Origin: Elusimicrobia bacterium HGW-Elusimicrobia-2
Lineage (GTDB): Bacteria; CG03
Direction: 5' to 3'
Assembly (NCBI GenBank): GCA_002841685.1
Contig: PHAM01000006.1
Coordinates: 1-42,339 of the forward strand
DNA length: 42,339 nucleotides
The notes beneath the pieces were generated by a model, which saw nothing but the letters and a program-made list of their open reading frames with translations, did no database searches and was not told where the DNA came from. Shown piece after piece: positions 7,671 through 16,079 of the stretch. Position numbers and translations under genes: made by a program. Positions within the stretch are counted from its first letter, which is position 1; each line of letters opens with the position of its first letter.

Positions 7671-9095
7671 GTGAAACTGCTTCTCATAAATCCACCGTCG
7701 GAAAACGAGTTGCTTGGGAATAATCCCCAGATCATAGAAAGTGAAAGAGGTTTCAATCCCCCGCTGGGGCTCCTGTATATCGCCGCGTATCTGCGCGAAA
7801 ATTCTTCGCACGACATCGCTGTTATTGACGCTCCCGCCGAGCAGCTGAGCTATTCTCTCCTGGAGAAAAGGATAGCGGCTTTCGCGCCGGATGTAGTCGG
7901 TATAACGGCGATGACTTTCACAATGCGGGATGTCCTGAAAACAGCCGGTATTGTGAAAAAGCTGAACAATGACACGAAATGCGTCCTTGGCGGCCCGCAT
8001 GTTTTTATTTACCCGGATGAAACGATAAATCTGCCTCAGATCGATTTTCTTATTCTCGGCGAGGGTGAAATCGTGTTCAAAGAATTTCTTGATACTATTG
8101 AAAACGGCGGGGATTTAAGCAAAGTGCCGTCGCTGGTATATAAAAATAACTCCGGAGAAACAGTGAAAACACCGATCGCCCCGATGATTGAGGACTTGGA
8201 CGCTCTTCCTCACCCTGCCAGGGATCTGACGCCGTTTGAGAGATATTCGTCACTGATTTTCAGCCGTACGCCTGTTACCACTGTCTTTACAAGCCGTGGG
8301 TGCCCCTATGGCTGCAAATTCTGTCTCCGGCCGCATCTGGGAAAAAAATTCCGCTGCCGGTCGGCTGAAAATGTCATAGGCGAACTGAAAGAATGCGTTC
8401 AGATGGGGATCAGGGACTTCCTCATCTACGACGACACCTTCACGGTCATAAAAAAAAGAGTGTCGGATATTTGCGAGCTGATAATAAAGGAAAAAATGGA
8501 TATCAGATGGGACTGCCGGGCGCGGGTGGATACGGTGAACGAAGAGCTCCTTGTTAAGATGAAGGAAGCCGGCTGTATAGGCGTGCATTACGGCATAGAA
8601 TCGGGTTCTTTGAAAGTGCTGAAAAACATCAACAAAGGGATAGCGCCGGAGCAGGCCAGGGATGTGTGCGCGCTCACGCGTAAAATAGGGCTGAAAGTGC
8701 TCACTTATTTTATGATAGGCCTGCCGGGCGAGACCATGGCGGATATGGAAGAGACTTTCAGCATGATGAGGCGCGTCAAGGCCGACTATGCGCATTTAAC
8801 GATTTTTACGCCTTTTCCCGGAACCGAACTCTACAGGTCCGGTCTGGAATCGGGGATAATAAAGAAAGATCACTGGAAAAAATTCGCGGAAAATCCGGAT
8901 GAGGTTTTTGTCCCGCCCCACTGGGGCGAAAATTTCACGAGGGAACAGCTGCAGGAACTTTTGGTGAGAGCTTATCAGGGTTTTTATTTAAGGCCGGGGA
9001 ATATCGCGCGTATTCTTTTTAATATCAGGACGCCGGGAGAATTTTTCAGAAAAGCCCGCGCGGGCCTGAAAGTGATGTTCATGAAAAAACAATGA
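7671..9095 (+). CDS. Cobalamin-binding-domain radical SAM protein
   Basis: This 474-residue protein opens with MKLLLINPPSENE and an N-terminal cobalamin-binding-like Rossmann domain (to about residue 170, with GGPHVFIYPDE at 107-117). A radical SAM domain follows, with the CxxxCxxC cluster at Cys211, Cys215 and Cys218 (SRGCPYGCKFC). The C-terminal helices (YQGFYLRPGNI) are typical of the B12-binding radical SAM class that includes HpnP, BchE and class B methylases. It could methylate or otherwise rework a lipid or lipid-linked sugar at an unactivated carbon. It starts with GTG immediately after the GT2 stop, so the two are probably coupled. Its G+C is visibly higher than that of neighbouring GT-C genes. 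The substrate is unknown. Confidence 0.85.
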   Translation: MKLLLINPPSENELLGNNPQIIESERGFNPPLGLLYIAAYLRENSSHDIAVIDAPAEQLSYSLLEKRIAAFAPDVVGITAMTFTMRDVLKTAGIVKKLNNDTKCVLGGPHVFIYPDETINLPQIDFLILGEGEIVFKEFLDTIENGGDLSKVPSLVYKNNSGETVKTPIAPMIEDLDALPHPARDLTPFERYSSLIFSRTPVTTVFTSRGCPYGCKFCLRPHLGKKFRCRSAENVIGELKECVQMGIRDFLIYDDTFTVIKKRVSDICELIIKEKMDIRWDCRARVDTVNEELLVKMKEAGCIGVHYGIESGSLKVLKNINKGIAPEQARDVCALTRKIGLKVLTYFMIGLPGETMADMEETFSMMRRVKADYAHLTIFTPFPGTELYRSGLESGIIKKDHWKKFAENPDEVFVPPHWGENFTREQLQELLVRAYQGFYLRPGNIARILFNIRTPGEFFRKARAGLKVMFMKKQ

Positions 9096-9226
9096 GCAAG
9101 CAGAAGTTAACATCTTTTTTTGACAAAGCGGCCGCCAGCCGTAATCGCTGGAGAAAAAAGAATAGCTATTTAGAATATGAAAGTAAGTTATATTTTGAGG
9201 CATGTTCCTTGGATTGGCGATTATAA
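9092..9226 (+). pseudogene. Methyltransferase N-terminal remnant (44 codons)
   Basis: An ATGA overlap with the preceding stop opens a 44-codon frame ending TAA at 9224-9226. It reads FFDKAAASRNRWRKKNSY near its start. From memory, FFD...R..W.kkn.YY is the usual N-terminus of the methyltransferases that precede or fuse to GT2 domains in such clusters. The frame stops before any SAM motif. The next gene (9273) is exactly this kind of methyltransferase-GT2 protein but has a divergent N-terminus, so this piece is probably a leftover of an earlier copy. It could instead be a short coupling ORF for 9273. Confidence 0.45.
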
Positions 9227-9272
9227 AAATGTATAATGCAAAATATATAATGAAAATGCTAAATATCCAACG

Positions 9273-10685
9273 ATGAACAAAATGGAAATAAAACAAGCGG
9301 AACATTCGGACGATAGTTTCAAAAAGCAGAAATACCGTTATTATCACAAAAATATAGAACATTTAATTAAACAAGCCGTCCCCGAGGGGAGCCGAGTTCT
9401 GGATATAAAATGTGATAGAGGTGATTTGCTTGCCTCGTTGGCCCCGTCCCGGGGCGTGGGTATAGATAGAAGGCCGGAATCTATAGAGGGCGCTAAAAGC
9501 AAGTATCCGAACAGTTGCCTGGAATTTATGTGCCTGGATATTGAGACAGAAAAATTTCTTGAAGGCAGGGTTTTCGATTATATAATTTTGAATGATGCTC
9601 TCGGCGAAATTGCGGATATTCAACTGCTGTTGCGTAAAATTCACCGATATTGCGAGCGCGGAACCAGGCTTATAGTCATTCAATACAACCCGTTGTGGGA
9701 GAGAATCCTGAAAATGGCTGAAAAGCTTAATCTTAAAATGCCGGAAAAAATAGACAACTGGCTGTCAATTGACGATCTTGAGAACTTTTTCACGATCACT
9801 AGATTCCAATTTATAAAAAGAGATTTTAGATTGCTTTTTCCTCTCTATTTTCCGATATTCAGTTTCCTGGCTAACAGGTATCTAGCGAAGCTCCCGGTAG
9901 TTAGAAGGCTGAATTTAATTCAAATGATCGTTGCCAGACCCTGGGTTCAATCGGATGATCTCACAGGGCAATCGGTTAGCGTTGTCATAACCTGCCGGGA
10001 TGAAAAAGAAAATATAGAACCGCTGGTGCAGAGGATACCTATGCTGGGGAGCCATACTGAAATAATTTTTGTCGAGGGGCACTCTGCGGACGCGACTCGA
10101 GGAGAAATAAAAAGAATTATCAGTAAATATCCGGAAAAGGATATAAGATTGCTTATCCAGGACCGCGTGGGCCAAAAGGACGCAATTATAAAAGGGTTTG
10201 ACCTTGCCAAAGGAGATTTTATCATTCTTTTAGAAGCGGATTTAACGACTCCCCCCGAAGAAATAAGTAAACTTTGGGATGCTTACCGCATTGGCTCGGG
10301 GGAGTATATAAATGGGACGCGGTTAGTTTATAGCATGGCAAAAGGGAGTATGCCGTATATAAATCTTATGGGAAATAGGGTGTTCGGCAATATTTTCACT
10401 GGAATTTTAAGTCAGCGCTTTACAGACGTGCTTTGCGGACTTAAAGCGGTTTCCAAAAAAGATTATTTGAAAATAAAGAGAAGCATGCCGCTATGGGGCG
10501 ATTTTGACCCGTTCGGAGATTTTGATATTATCTTTGGCGCGGTTATCAATAACCTGAAGGTTGTGGAAGTACCTGTAAAATATTACCCTAGAAAATATGG
10601 TGAAACAAAAACCAGGCCCTTCAAACACGGTTGGTTGTTATTCAGGGCATGCTGTTTGGGATTCAAAAAATTTGTGTTGGATTAA
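9273..10685 (+). CDS. Fusion of degenerate methyltransferase domain and GT2 glycosyltransferase
   Basis: This is a 470-residue two-domain protein. Residues 1 to about 220 follow the class I methyltransferase pattern (RVLDIKCDRGDLLASL at 42-56, then FDYIILNDALGEI), but motif I has lost its glycines: the expected GxGxG-like turn reads KCDRG, so SAM binding is doubtful. From about residue 230 a GT2 domain begins (SVSVVITCRDEKENI) with the acidic site EADLTTPPEE and the DPM-like C-terminus VVEVPVKYYPRKYGETK. The GT2 half probably makes a polyprenyl-phosphate sugar. The inactive half may act as a scaffold or regulatory domain. It is preceded by a methyltransferase remnant. The domain calls are firm and the loss of methyltransferase activity is inferred. 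Confidence 0.8.
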   Translation: MNKMEIKQAEHSDDSFKKQKYRYYHKNIEHLIKQAVPEGSRVLDIKCDRGDLLASLAPSRGVGIDRRPESIEGAKSKYPNSCLEFMCLDIETEKFLEGRVFDYIILNDALGEIADIQLLLRKIHRYCERGTRLIVIQYNPLWERILKMAEKLNLKMPEKIDNWLSIDDLENFFTITRFQFIKRDFRLLFPLYFPIFSFLANRYLAKLPVVRRLNLIQMIVARPWVQSDDLTGQSVSVVITCRDEKENIEPLVQRIPMLGSHTEIIFVEGHSADATRGEIKRIISKYPEKDIRLLIQDRVGQKDAIIKGFDLAKGDFIILLEADLTTPPEEISKLWDAYRIGSGEYINGTRLVYSMAKGSMPYINLMGNRVFGNIFTGILSQRFTDVLCGLKAVSKKDYLKIKRSMPLWGDFDPFGDFDIIFGAVINNLKVVEVPVKYYPRKYGETKTRPFKHGWLLFRACCLGFKKFVLD

Positions 10686-10741
10686 TTGAAGTTTAGTGAG
10701 TCCGGGGCGATGAGCTATAATTCAGATGCGGGAGGTTTGGA

Positions 10742-11662
10742 ATGAAAATATTAGTTACCGGCGGAGCTGGATATGTAGGAATTGAATTAACCCGTCAGCT
10801 GTTGGACAGAGGCGATAAAATAACGATCTTAGATAATTTTATGTATGGATATGAGCCGGTCTTGCATCTTATGAGGAACTCCAATCTGGAAGTTATAAAG
10901 AAGGACATAAGGAACCTCAATGCCTCTGATTTAAAGGGTTACGATGTGATATTTCATCTTGCGGGAATAAGCGGCTATCCCGCATGCGAAGCTAATCCGC
11001 ATTCGGCGCAGATAATTAATGTTGATGCGACCAGACAAATGGTGAAATATATCAAGAATAGTAAACAGTTGATGATTTACGCCTCAACAACTTCATTCTA
11101 TGGTAAAAAAGCTTTTGATTGTGATGAGACAACAGAGGTTGCGCCTGTCAGTTTGTACGGGAAAACAAAATACGAAGCAGAAAAAATCATAATGTCCCGG
11201 AAAAATTCGATTGCCTTGAGATTCGCGACAATTTTTGGAACAAGCGCAAAAATGCGCAATGACCTGTTGGTAAATGATTTTGTATATAAAGCGATCAACG
11301 AAAGGTCGGTTATGATTTTTGACGGTAAATCCCGCCGAACATTTGTACATATACTGGACGCGGTGCAGGGATATCTGTTCGCGCTGGATAACCGCAGGGC
11401 TGTGACGGACGGAGTTTATAATGTCGGTGATGAAAGTATGAATTATTCAAAATACGATATAGTCAAATCAATAAATAAATTCATTGATTTTGAGATCATT
11501 GATTCAAGTTTAAACGATTTGGATGTGCGAAGTTTTAATGTCTCATTCAAGAAGATAAAATCTCTGGGATACGGAGTCAAATATTCACTTTCTGATGGAA
11601 TACAGGAGTTGATAAAGCTCTATCAGTTTTACAGGCAGTACATGCCTTACAAGGTCATATGA
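10742..11662 (+). CDS. NAD-dependent sugar epimerase/dehydratase (extended SDR)
   Basis: This 306-residue protein has the NAD-binding GGAGYVG turn at residues 7-13 (MKILVTGGAGYVG), the active-site Ser/Thr region YASTTSFYG, and the catalytic YxxxK at Tyr139 and Lys143. It belongs to the extended short-chain dehydrogenases that act on nucleotide sugars. An excellent GGAGG ribosome-binding site lies just upstream. A TATAAT at 10716-10721 has no convincing -35 partner. Its stop overlaps the aminotransferase start by an ATGA junction, so the two likely act on the same nucleotide sugar, here generating a keto sugar or epimer for amination. The precise reaction cannot be assigned from sequence. Confidence 0.85.
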   Translation: MKILVTGGAGYVGIELTRQLLDRGDKITILDNFMYGYEPVLHLMRNSNLEVIKKDIRNLNASDLKGYDVIFHLAGISGYPACEANPHSAQIINVDATRQMVKYIKNSKQLMIYASTTSFYGKKAFDCDETTEVAPVSLYGKTKYEAEKIIMSRKNSIALRFATIFGTSAKMRNDLLVNDFVYKAINERSVMIFDGKSRRTFVHILDAVQGYLFALDNRRAVTDGVYNVGDESMNYSKYDIVKSINKFIDFEIIDSSLNDLDVRSFNVSFKKIKSLGYGVKYSLSDGIQELIKLYQFYRQYMPYKVI

Positions 11663-12780
11663 TCATGAAAGTGCCTCAGTTCGAGCCGTTTATGGGGACT
11701 GAAGAGTATATCGCAATCAAAGATTGTTTTGATAAGAACTGGATTACAGAAGGCCCGAAAATGAAGGAGTTTTCTTCTTTGTTGTGCGGTCTAATGGGCG
11801 CTGAATTCGCTGTTTTTGCTCCTAACGGCACGCTGGCGCTCTATCTCGGTTTAAGATCAATCGGCATCAAGCCGGGCGATGAAGTTATTGTTCCGGATTT
11901 TACATTTATAGGCTCGGCAACTTCGGTGGAAATGGCCGGAGCCGTTCCTGTTTTTGCCGATGTGAACAGGGATAATTTTCAAATAGATATTGACAGCTGT
12001 GAAAAATATTTAACTGAAAAAACAAAAGCGATTATGCCGGTGCACATGTACGGCATGGCGGCGAATATGTCCGGTGTTTTAAACTTTGCGAAGCGTCATA
12101 ACCTGTTGGTGATAGAAGACGCCGCTCAGGCGGTCGGGGTTAGATATAACGGTAAGCATTGCGGGACTTTCGGTGACGTCGGCTGTTTTTCTTTCTTCGC
12201 GGATAAAACTATTACAACGGGTGAAGGCGGGTTTGTGGTTGCCAAGAATGAAAAAATATACAAAGACCTTCTGTATTTAAGAAATCAGGGGCGTCTGGAA
12301 AGAGGGTCATTTATTCATCCGCAGATGGGTTATAACTTCAGGATGACTGACATCCAATTGGCGGTCGGTATTGTTCAATTCGGCAAATTGCCTGAGATAA
12401 TTGAAAAGAAAAGCAGGATTATAGGCCTATATAGGGAAAAACTGGGTAACGTGGAAGAAATTCAATTTACGAAAGTAGAGCCGGGGTCAACCCACATACC
12501 TTTCAGGGTGGCGGTCATTTGTAAGGACGCTCACAGGTTAATGGATAGCTTGAGCAAAAAAGGGATAGAAGGTAGAACTTTTTTTTATCCTCTGCACCGT
12601 CAGCCGTGTTTTCAGTATTTGAAAGATAAAGGACAAAACAGTCAGGTTTTAGAGGATGCCCAATTCCCCAATGCGGTATACGGATATGAGAACGGGATGT
12701 GTCTTCCTTCATTTGTAGGGATAACAGAAGAACAGATAAATTATGTGTGTGAGAACATAAAAGCGTTTTATGCGGAATAA
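11659..12780 (+). CDS. DegT/DnrJ/EryC1 family PLP sugar aminotransferase
   Basis: This 373-residue protein matches PLP-dependent nucleotide-sugar aminotransferases such as perosamine synthase. It has EDAAQA at residues 153-158 (Asp contacts the pyridine nitrogen) and the Schiff-base lysine Lys183 in FFADKTITTGEGG. It would transfer an amino group, usually from glutamate, to a keto sugar nucleotide in the cytosol. Met1 (11659) overlaps the epimerase stop; Met3 at 11665 is an alternative start. Its end overlaps an N-methyltransferase-like gene by 11 bases. Together the three make a plausible route to an N-methylated amino sugar. The family is certain and the sugar unknown. Confidence 0.9.
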   Translation: MIMKVPQFEPFMGTEEYIAIKDCFDKNWITEGPKMKEFSSLLCGLMGAEFAVFAPNGTLALYLGLRSIGIKPGDEVIVPDFTFIGSATSVEMAGAVPVFADVNRDNFQIDIDSCEKYLTEKTKAIMPVHMYGMAANMSGVLNFAKRHNLLVIEDAAQAVGVRYNGKHCGTFGDVGCFSFFADKTITTGEGGFVVAKNEKIYKDLLYLRNQGRLERGSFIHPQMGYNFRMTDIQLAVGIVQFGKLPEIIEKKSRIIGLYREKLGNVEEIQFTKVEPGSTHIPFRVAVICKDAHRLMDSLSKKGIEGRTFFYPLHRQPCFQYLKDKGQNSQVLEDAQFPNAVYGYENGMCLPSFVGITEEQINYVCENIKAFYAE

Positions 12781-13537
12781 TAAACTTTTTTACAAGTACT
12801 ACGATCACATATACCGGAATAAGGATTACATAAGAGAGATCGATGAGATATTGCGCATTTACCGGTGCTATTCTGTCAGAAAGCTGTCATCTGCGATTGA
12901 AATAGGTTGCGGAACAGGAGCGCATTCAATAGAGCTGGCCGGCAGGGGTATTGATACGCTTGCGGTGGATATAGATAAGGACATTCTGGAAATAGCAAAA
13001 CAAAAAAAACTGAAATCAAATAAAATACAGCTCAGGTTTGCTCTCAAAGATATATCGGTATATAAGTCTAAAAAAAAATACGATATGGCTTTTGCGCTCT
13101 TCAACGTCGTAAATTATCTTATTACTTGGAAGAGCATGTATGGTTTTTTTAAAGGAGTGAATAACGCTCTCAAACCGGGAGCCGTGTTCATTTTTGATTG
13201 CTATAACGGCGCGGCAGTTATACAGGATCCTCCCCAAAAAAAGAAGGTGAGCCTGAATTATAAGGGCGATCTCAGTATAGATTTAAATCTTTCTCCGGAG
13301 AATGACATATTGTTCCAGAAAGGCTCGCTCAATTACGATATAAGAATAAATGATAATGGGCGCAAATATAATATAAAACACAAGATAATTCATTCATTCT
13401 GGACGGCGGGTATACTAAAGGAAATACTGGGACTATGTAATTTTGAAGTATTGCTAGTATCAAAATGGATGGATTTTAGGACTAAAGCCGGAGTAAAAGA
13501 CTGGAAGATTATGTTTGTCTGCAGGAAAGTGAGATAA
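12770..13537 (+). CDS. Class I SAM methyltransferase, amino-sugar N-methyltransferase-like
   Basis: This 255-residue protein has the N-terminal signature YYDHIYRNKDY and SAM motif I AIEIGCGTGAH at residues 42-52. This pairing, with His directly after the GCGTG turn, resembles the deoxyamino-sugar N-methyltransferases (TylM1/DesVI group). Directly after an aminotransferase, N-methylation of the new amino group is the natural guess. It could also be an O-methyltransferase of the same fold. It overlaps the aminotransferase by 11 bases. The C-terminal half (beta-rich, about residues 140-200) matches the extra sheet seen in that group. The substrate is inferred from context. Confidence 0.75.
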   Translation: MRNNKLFYKYYDHIYRNKDYIREIDEILRIYRCYSVRKLSSAIEIGCGTGAHSIELAGRGIDTLAVDIDKDILEIAKQKKLKSNKIQLRFALKDISVYKSKKKYDMAFALFNVVNYLITWKSMYGFFKGVNNALKPGAVFIFDCYNGAAVIQDPPQKKKVSLNYKGDLSIDLNLSPENDILFQKGSLNYDIRINDNGRKYNIKHKIIHSFWTAGILKEILGLCNFEVLLVSKWMDFRTKAGVKDWKIMFVCRKVR

Positions 13538-13548
13538 CTGTATATAAT

Positions 13549-15405
13549 ATGAGCGGAAAGAATAATTTTTTCAACATGCTGTTATTCTTTTTAGTATTGT
13601 TGTTTTATGGCATATATCCGGTTTGGTTTATCCCCACTATTCCTGTGTTTTACCAGTATGTTTTGCTCAATTTTTTTGTATTGATAATAGGGGGGATCGT
13701 TTACTGCTGGCCAGATTTAAATGATATTTCTTCAGATATTATTTATCCCCGCATTTCTGAAATAAATTTTAATTTCTTCGGTGTCACTATTGTTATAGGA
13801 GCGGTATTAGCCCATATTCCATTTTGGGTTTTACCGGTTGTCACAGGGGATGATATGCAGTCTCATATCTCACCTGCCGCTACCGTTTTGGGTCATGTTT
13901 ACAGTTTTATACCCCCCATTTTTGTAAAACTACTGGCTTTAGCTACTCTTATCGGTATTGTTGTTGTTTTGCGGTTTCTCCGGCATAATTTTAAAAAGGC
14001 TAATTTCGTTTTTTGGATTTCTGTTTTTGCAATAAATCTTTATGCTTTTTTATTACTTAAAACACAGTTGATAAACAAAATGGGAATGTGGCAATCAGTT
14101 TTTCGGTATCCTCCTGCGGCTAAATTAGTTTATTTGACGGGATATTCGGTTTTAGGGGTAAACGAAATTGTGGGGAGGGGGATTCAATTTATATTTTTAC
14201 TAGGCACTGTTTTGGCGGTAGGCCGAACAGTTAAGCTAATTTCAAGAGATGCTGATTTTAATGTTATTTTATTCTTAACATTATTTTTCCCAACCTTTTT
14301 TCACTTTACTAATTATGCTCTCCTTACAAATGGACTCGTTTTTTTCTTTGCCGCTATCTCCTACTTTTTTTTAAAATCCTTAAAAGATGAAAAGAGCATA
14401 AGCTGGGTTATTTTTTTGCTTTCCATAGGATTTCTCTATAAAAGGTTAATATTGGGACTAATCCCGATCATATTTTTTTATTTGATATATCTTTATTTCA
14501 AAAACAGCATAACACTTGTATTTTTGAAGAAATATCTAAAGAACCTGTTTGTCCCGTTGCTTATAGGCTTGCCTTTTACTGTTATAGGATCAATTTTAAA
14601 GATTAGAGGAACCGGCAGTAATATCGGTCATATATTTTCTCCGGTAAAAATGTTGCAGAATTCCAAAGATTTTTTCGAGACGCTGGGGCCGTTTTTATCT
14701 GTTTTAATTGTATTGTCAGCCGCTTGGTGTTTTGTTAGGAGAAAAAAGCATAATGTTTATTGGCTGGTACTGGTAACAGGATATTACCTTATGATAAGTT
14801 TAACTGCGGCAAATGGCTACATAAGACATACTCAGCCCGTTTACCTTGGATTGTTTTATTTCTTTGTAGTCGCATTGACCGATTTTGTCAATTGGGCAAA
14901 ACAAAAAAATAAAATGATACTAATCCTGGCCGGGCTTTTATTATTTGGAGAATTGGGATATAGCAATTTTTTTGCCGTTAACAGAGTTCAAAGAACAGTT
15001 TTGTCTAATAGGTTCAATGAAATTTATCCCTATGACGAATTAATGAAATATTTCAGAGATATTCGAAAATTCCCAATTACTGTTTATGCTCCATGCGATG
15101 TGGAACCCAGTCATTTTTATTTAGCCAAATATCAACTTACAGGTAAGATAAGCTGGGATAGGACGGCCCCTTCAGATGTAAATTTAGGAAGTATTGTTTC
15201 TAGGGCCTCAAAATATGATTATTTATGTTTACTGGACATAGGTACTGAGTATAACTACTACAAGGATGTGATAAAGGATATATTGAAATCCGAGCAAATG
15301 GAACTTGTAAGAGTTTTTGATTATAAAGGACATCGTATGTTTCTTTTTAAGTACCCGAAGGGGCAGATTTCCACGGGCATACTTGGGGGTATCTACAGTA
15401 TTTAA
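13549..15405 (+). CDS. Large GT-C-like multi-pass membrane protein
   Basis: This 618-residue, very hydrophobic and AT-rich protein has about a dozen membrane helices and a soluble C-terminal segment from about residue 495. A long external loop after the second or third helix carries the acidic pair TGDDMQSH (Asp101-Asp102), a position that suits the catalytic Asp of GT-C glycosyltransferases. No signature is strong enough to name a GT family, and a Wzy-like polymerase is possible. It starts 11 bases after the preceding methyltransferase and closes the first half of the island before a recombination scar. Its codon use is much more AT-rich than that of the radical SAM genes. Confidence 0.5.
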   Translation: MSGKNNFFNMLLFFLVLLFYGIYPVWFIPTIPVFYQYVLLNFFVLIIGGIVYCWPDLNDISSDIIYPRISEINFNFFGVTIVIGAVLAHIPFWVLPVVTGDDMQSHISPAATVLGHVYSFIPPIFVKLLALATLIGIVVVLRFLRHNFKKANFVFWISVFAINLYAFLLLKTQLINKMGMWQSVFRYPPAAKLVYLTGYSVLGVNEIVGRGIQFIFLLGTVLAVGRTVKLISRDADFNVILFLTLFFPTFFHFTNYALLTNGLVFFFAAISYFFLKSLKDEKSISWVIFLLSIGFLYKRLILGLIPIIFFYLIYLYFKNSITLVFLKKYLKNLFVPLLIGLPFTVIGSILKIRGTGSNIGHIFSPVKMLQNSKDFFETLGPFLSVLIVLSAAWCFVRRKKHNVYWLVLVTGYYLMISLTAANGYIRHTQPVYLGLFYFFVVALTDFVNWAKQKNKMILILAGLLLFGELGYSNFFAVNRVQRTVLSNRFNEIYPYDELMKYFRDIRKFPITVYAPCDVEPSHFYLAKYQLTGKISWDRTAPSDVNLGSIVSRASKYDYLCLLDIGTEYNYYKDVIKDILKSEQMELVRVFDYKGHRMFLFKYPKGQISTGILGGIYSI

Positions 15406-15463
15406 GGTAAAGGCGGCTACTTTTACTTACATATGAGTGAAAACTGCGCAATGTTTTTATGTC

Positions 15464-15492
15464 TTTACGGAGAAGGGCTTAATAGCTAAAAT
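15464..15492 (+). promoter_or_regulatory. Candidate sigma70-type promoter before the chimeric pseudogene
   Basis: TTTACG (15464-15469) and TAAAAT (15487-15492) are separated by 17 bases and match 4/6 and 5/6 of the -35 and -10 consensus. It lies 47 bases before the ATG at 15539. It may be the relic promoter of a lost gene. The match was found by eye and chance occurrence is not excluded. Confidence 0.3.
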
Positions 15493-15538
15493 GTGGTAAA
15501 ATATATATGTTTACGTTTTTACAAGGAAAAAAGGGGTT

Positions 15539-15886
15539 ATGGATAAATTCAAAGTAGACGGTCAGAAAATGTTTTATTTTCCGGGGCGAATTGCCCAGTG
15601 GTTTAAAGCGGGTGATAACTGGGAAAAGCTGAAAAAAATATATCCGATATATCACAAGAATCCTTTTATTTTCTTTGGCTTTCCGGGGAAGATGTCATTT
15701 ATTCATGTTGATGATTTGGCGACAGCATTGGTGAGATGTATCTCCAGTGATACAGCAACAGGTAAGATTTATTTTGCTGAAACAGAGGCGACTGCAATCG
15801 GAGATATTTTTAAAATTATTTACAGGAACATATATCAGCGTCAGCTAAAACAGATAGCTGTTCCGCGGTTTTCCCATCTTGAGTAA
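15539..15886 (+). pseudogene. Chimeric ORF: radical SAM N-terminus joined to epimerase fragment
   Basis: This 115-codon frame has two unrelated halves. Residues 1-38 (MDKFKVDGQKMFYFP...) match the first 38 residues of the radical SAM/SPASM protein at 17901 at 29 of 38 positions. From residue 40 the sequence becomes part of an extended SDR sugar epimerase (MSFIHVDDLATALVRC, then GKIYFAETE). The iron-sulfur cysteines of the first parent and the NAD site and YxxxK of the second are absent, so neither activity can remain. An AAGGAAAAAAGGGG ribosome-binding region and a candidate promoter precede it, so a peptide might still be made. It is best read as a deletion or recombination junction. Confidence 0.8.
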
Positions 15887-16079
15887 AATTCATACGCTAA
15901 TACCTCTTGCGGGTATTAGTCTGTTCTTAGATTATTTATGGGCGCGTGATGACGATTTTCGCAAGGATTTGTTAAAAGGCATTACTGTGAAAAATATTGA
16001 TGAAGATATAGGGGATGTAATATCAACAAATGAGTCCGCTCTAAAAAGGTGTCATTCCCATGAAAAGGGGAATCCATAA
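15879..16079 (+). pseudogene. Frameshifted gene remnant running into the MITE-like element
   Basis: This frame is open from 15858 and reads PLAGISLFLDYLWARDDD, then LLKGITVKNIDEDIGDV. It has no credible start (TTG at 15879) and overlaps the end of the chimeric ORF in another frame, as expected if one ancestral reading frame was broken by a frameshift near 15860-15885. From 16030 on the codons lie inside the inverted-repeat element, so the last 17 residues are element-derived and the original C-terminus is lost. I do not recognise the parent family with certainty; a continuation of the epimerase is the simplest reading. Confidence 0.55.

Noticed and set aside
7461-8000. Minus-strand ORF of 179 codons
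   Set aside because: It lies opposite the end of a GT2 gene and the start of a radical SAM gene, both with strong motifs, and shows no domain of its own.
8250-8795. Minus-strand ORF of 181 codons
   Set aside because: It is the complement of the radical SAM core at 7671-9095; its sequence is compositionally odd and has no recognisable motif.
10716-10721. TATAAT before the epimerase gene as a promoter
   Set aside because: No acceptable -35 element is found 16-18 bases upstream and the gap is only 56 bases within an operon.
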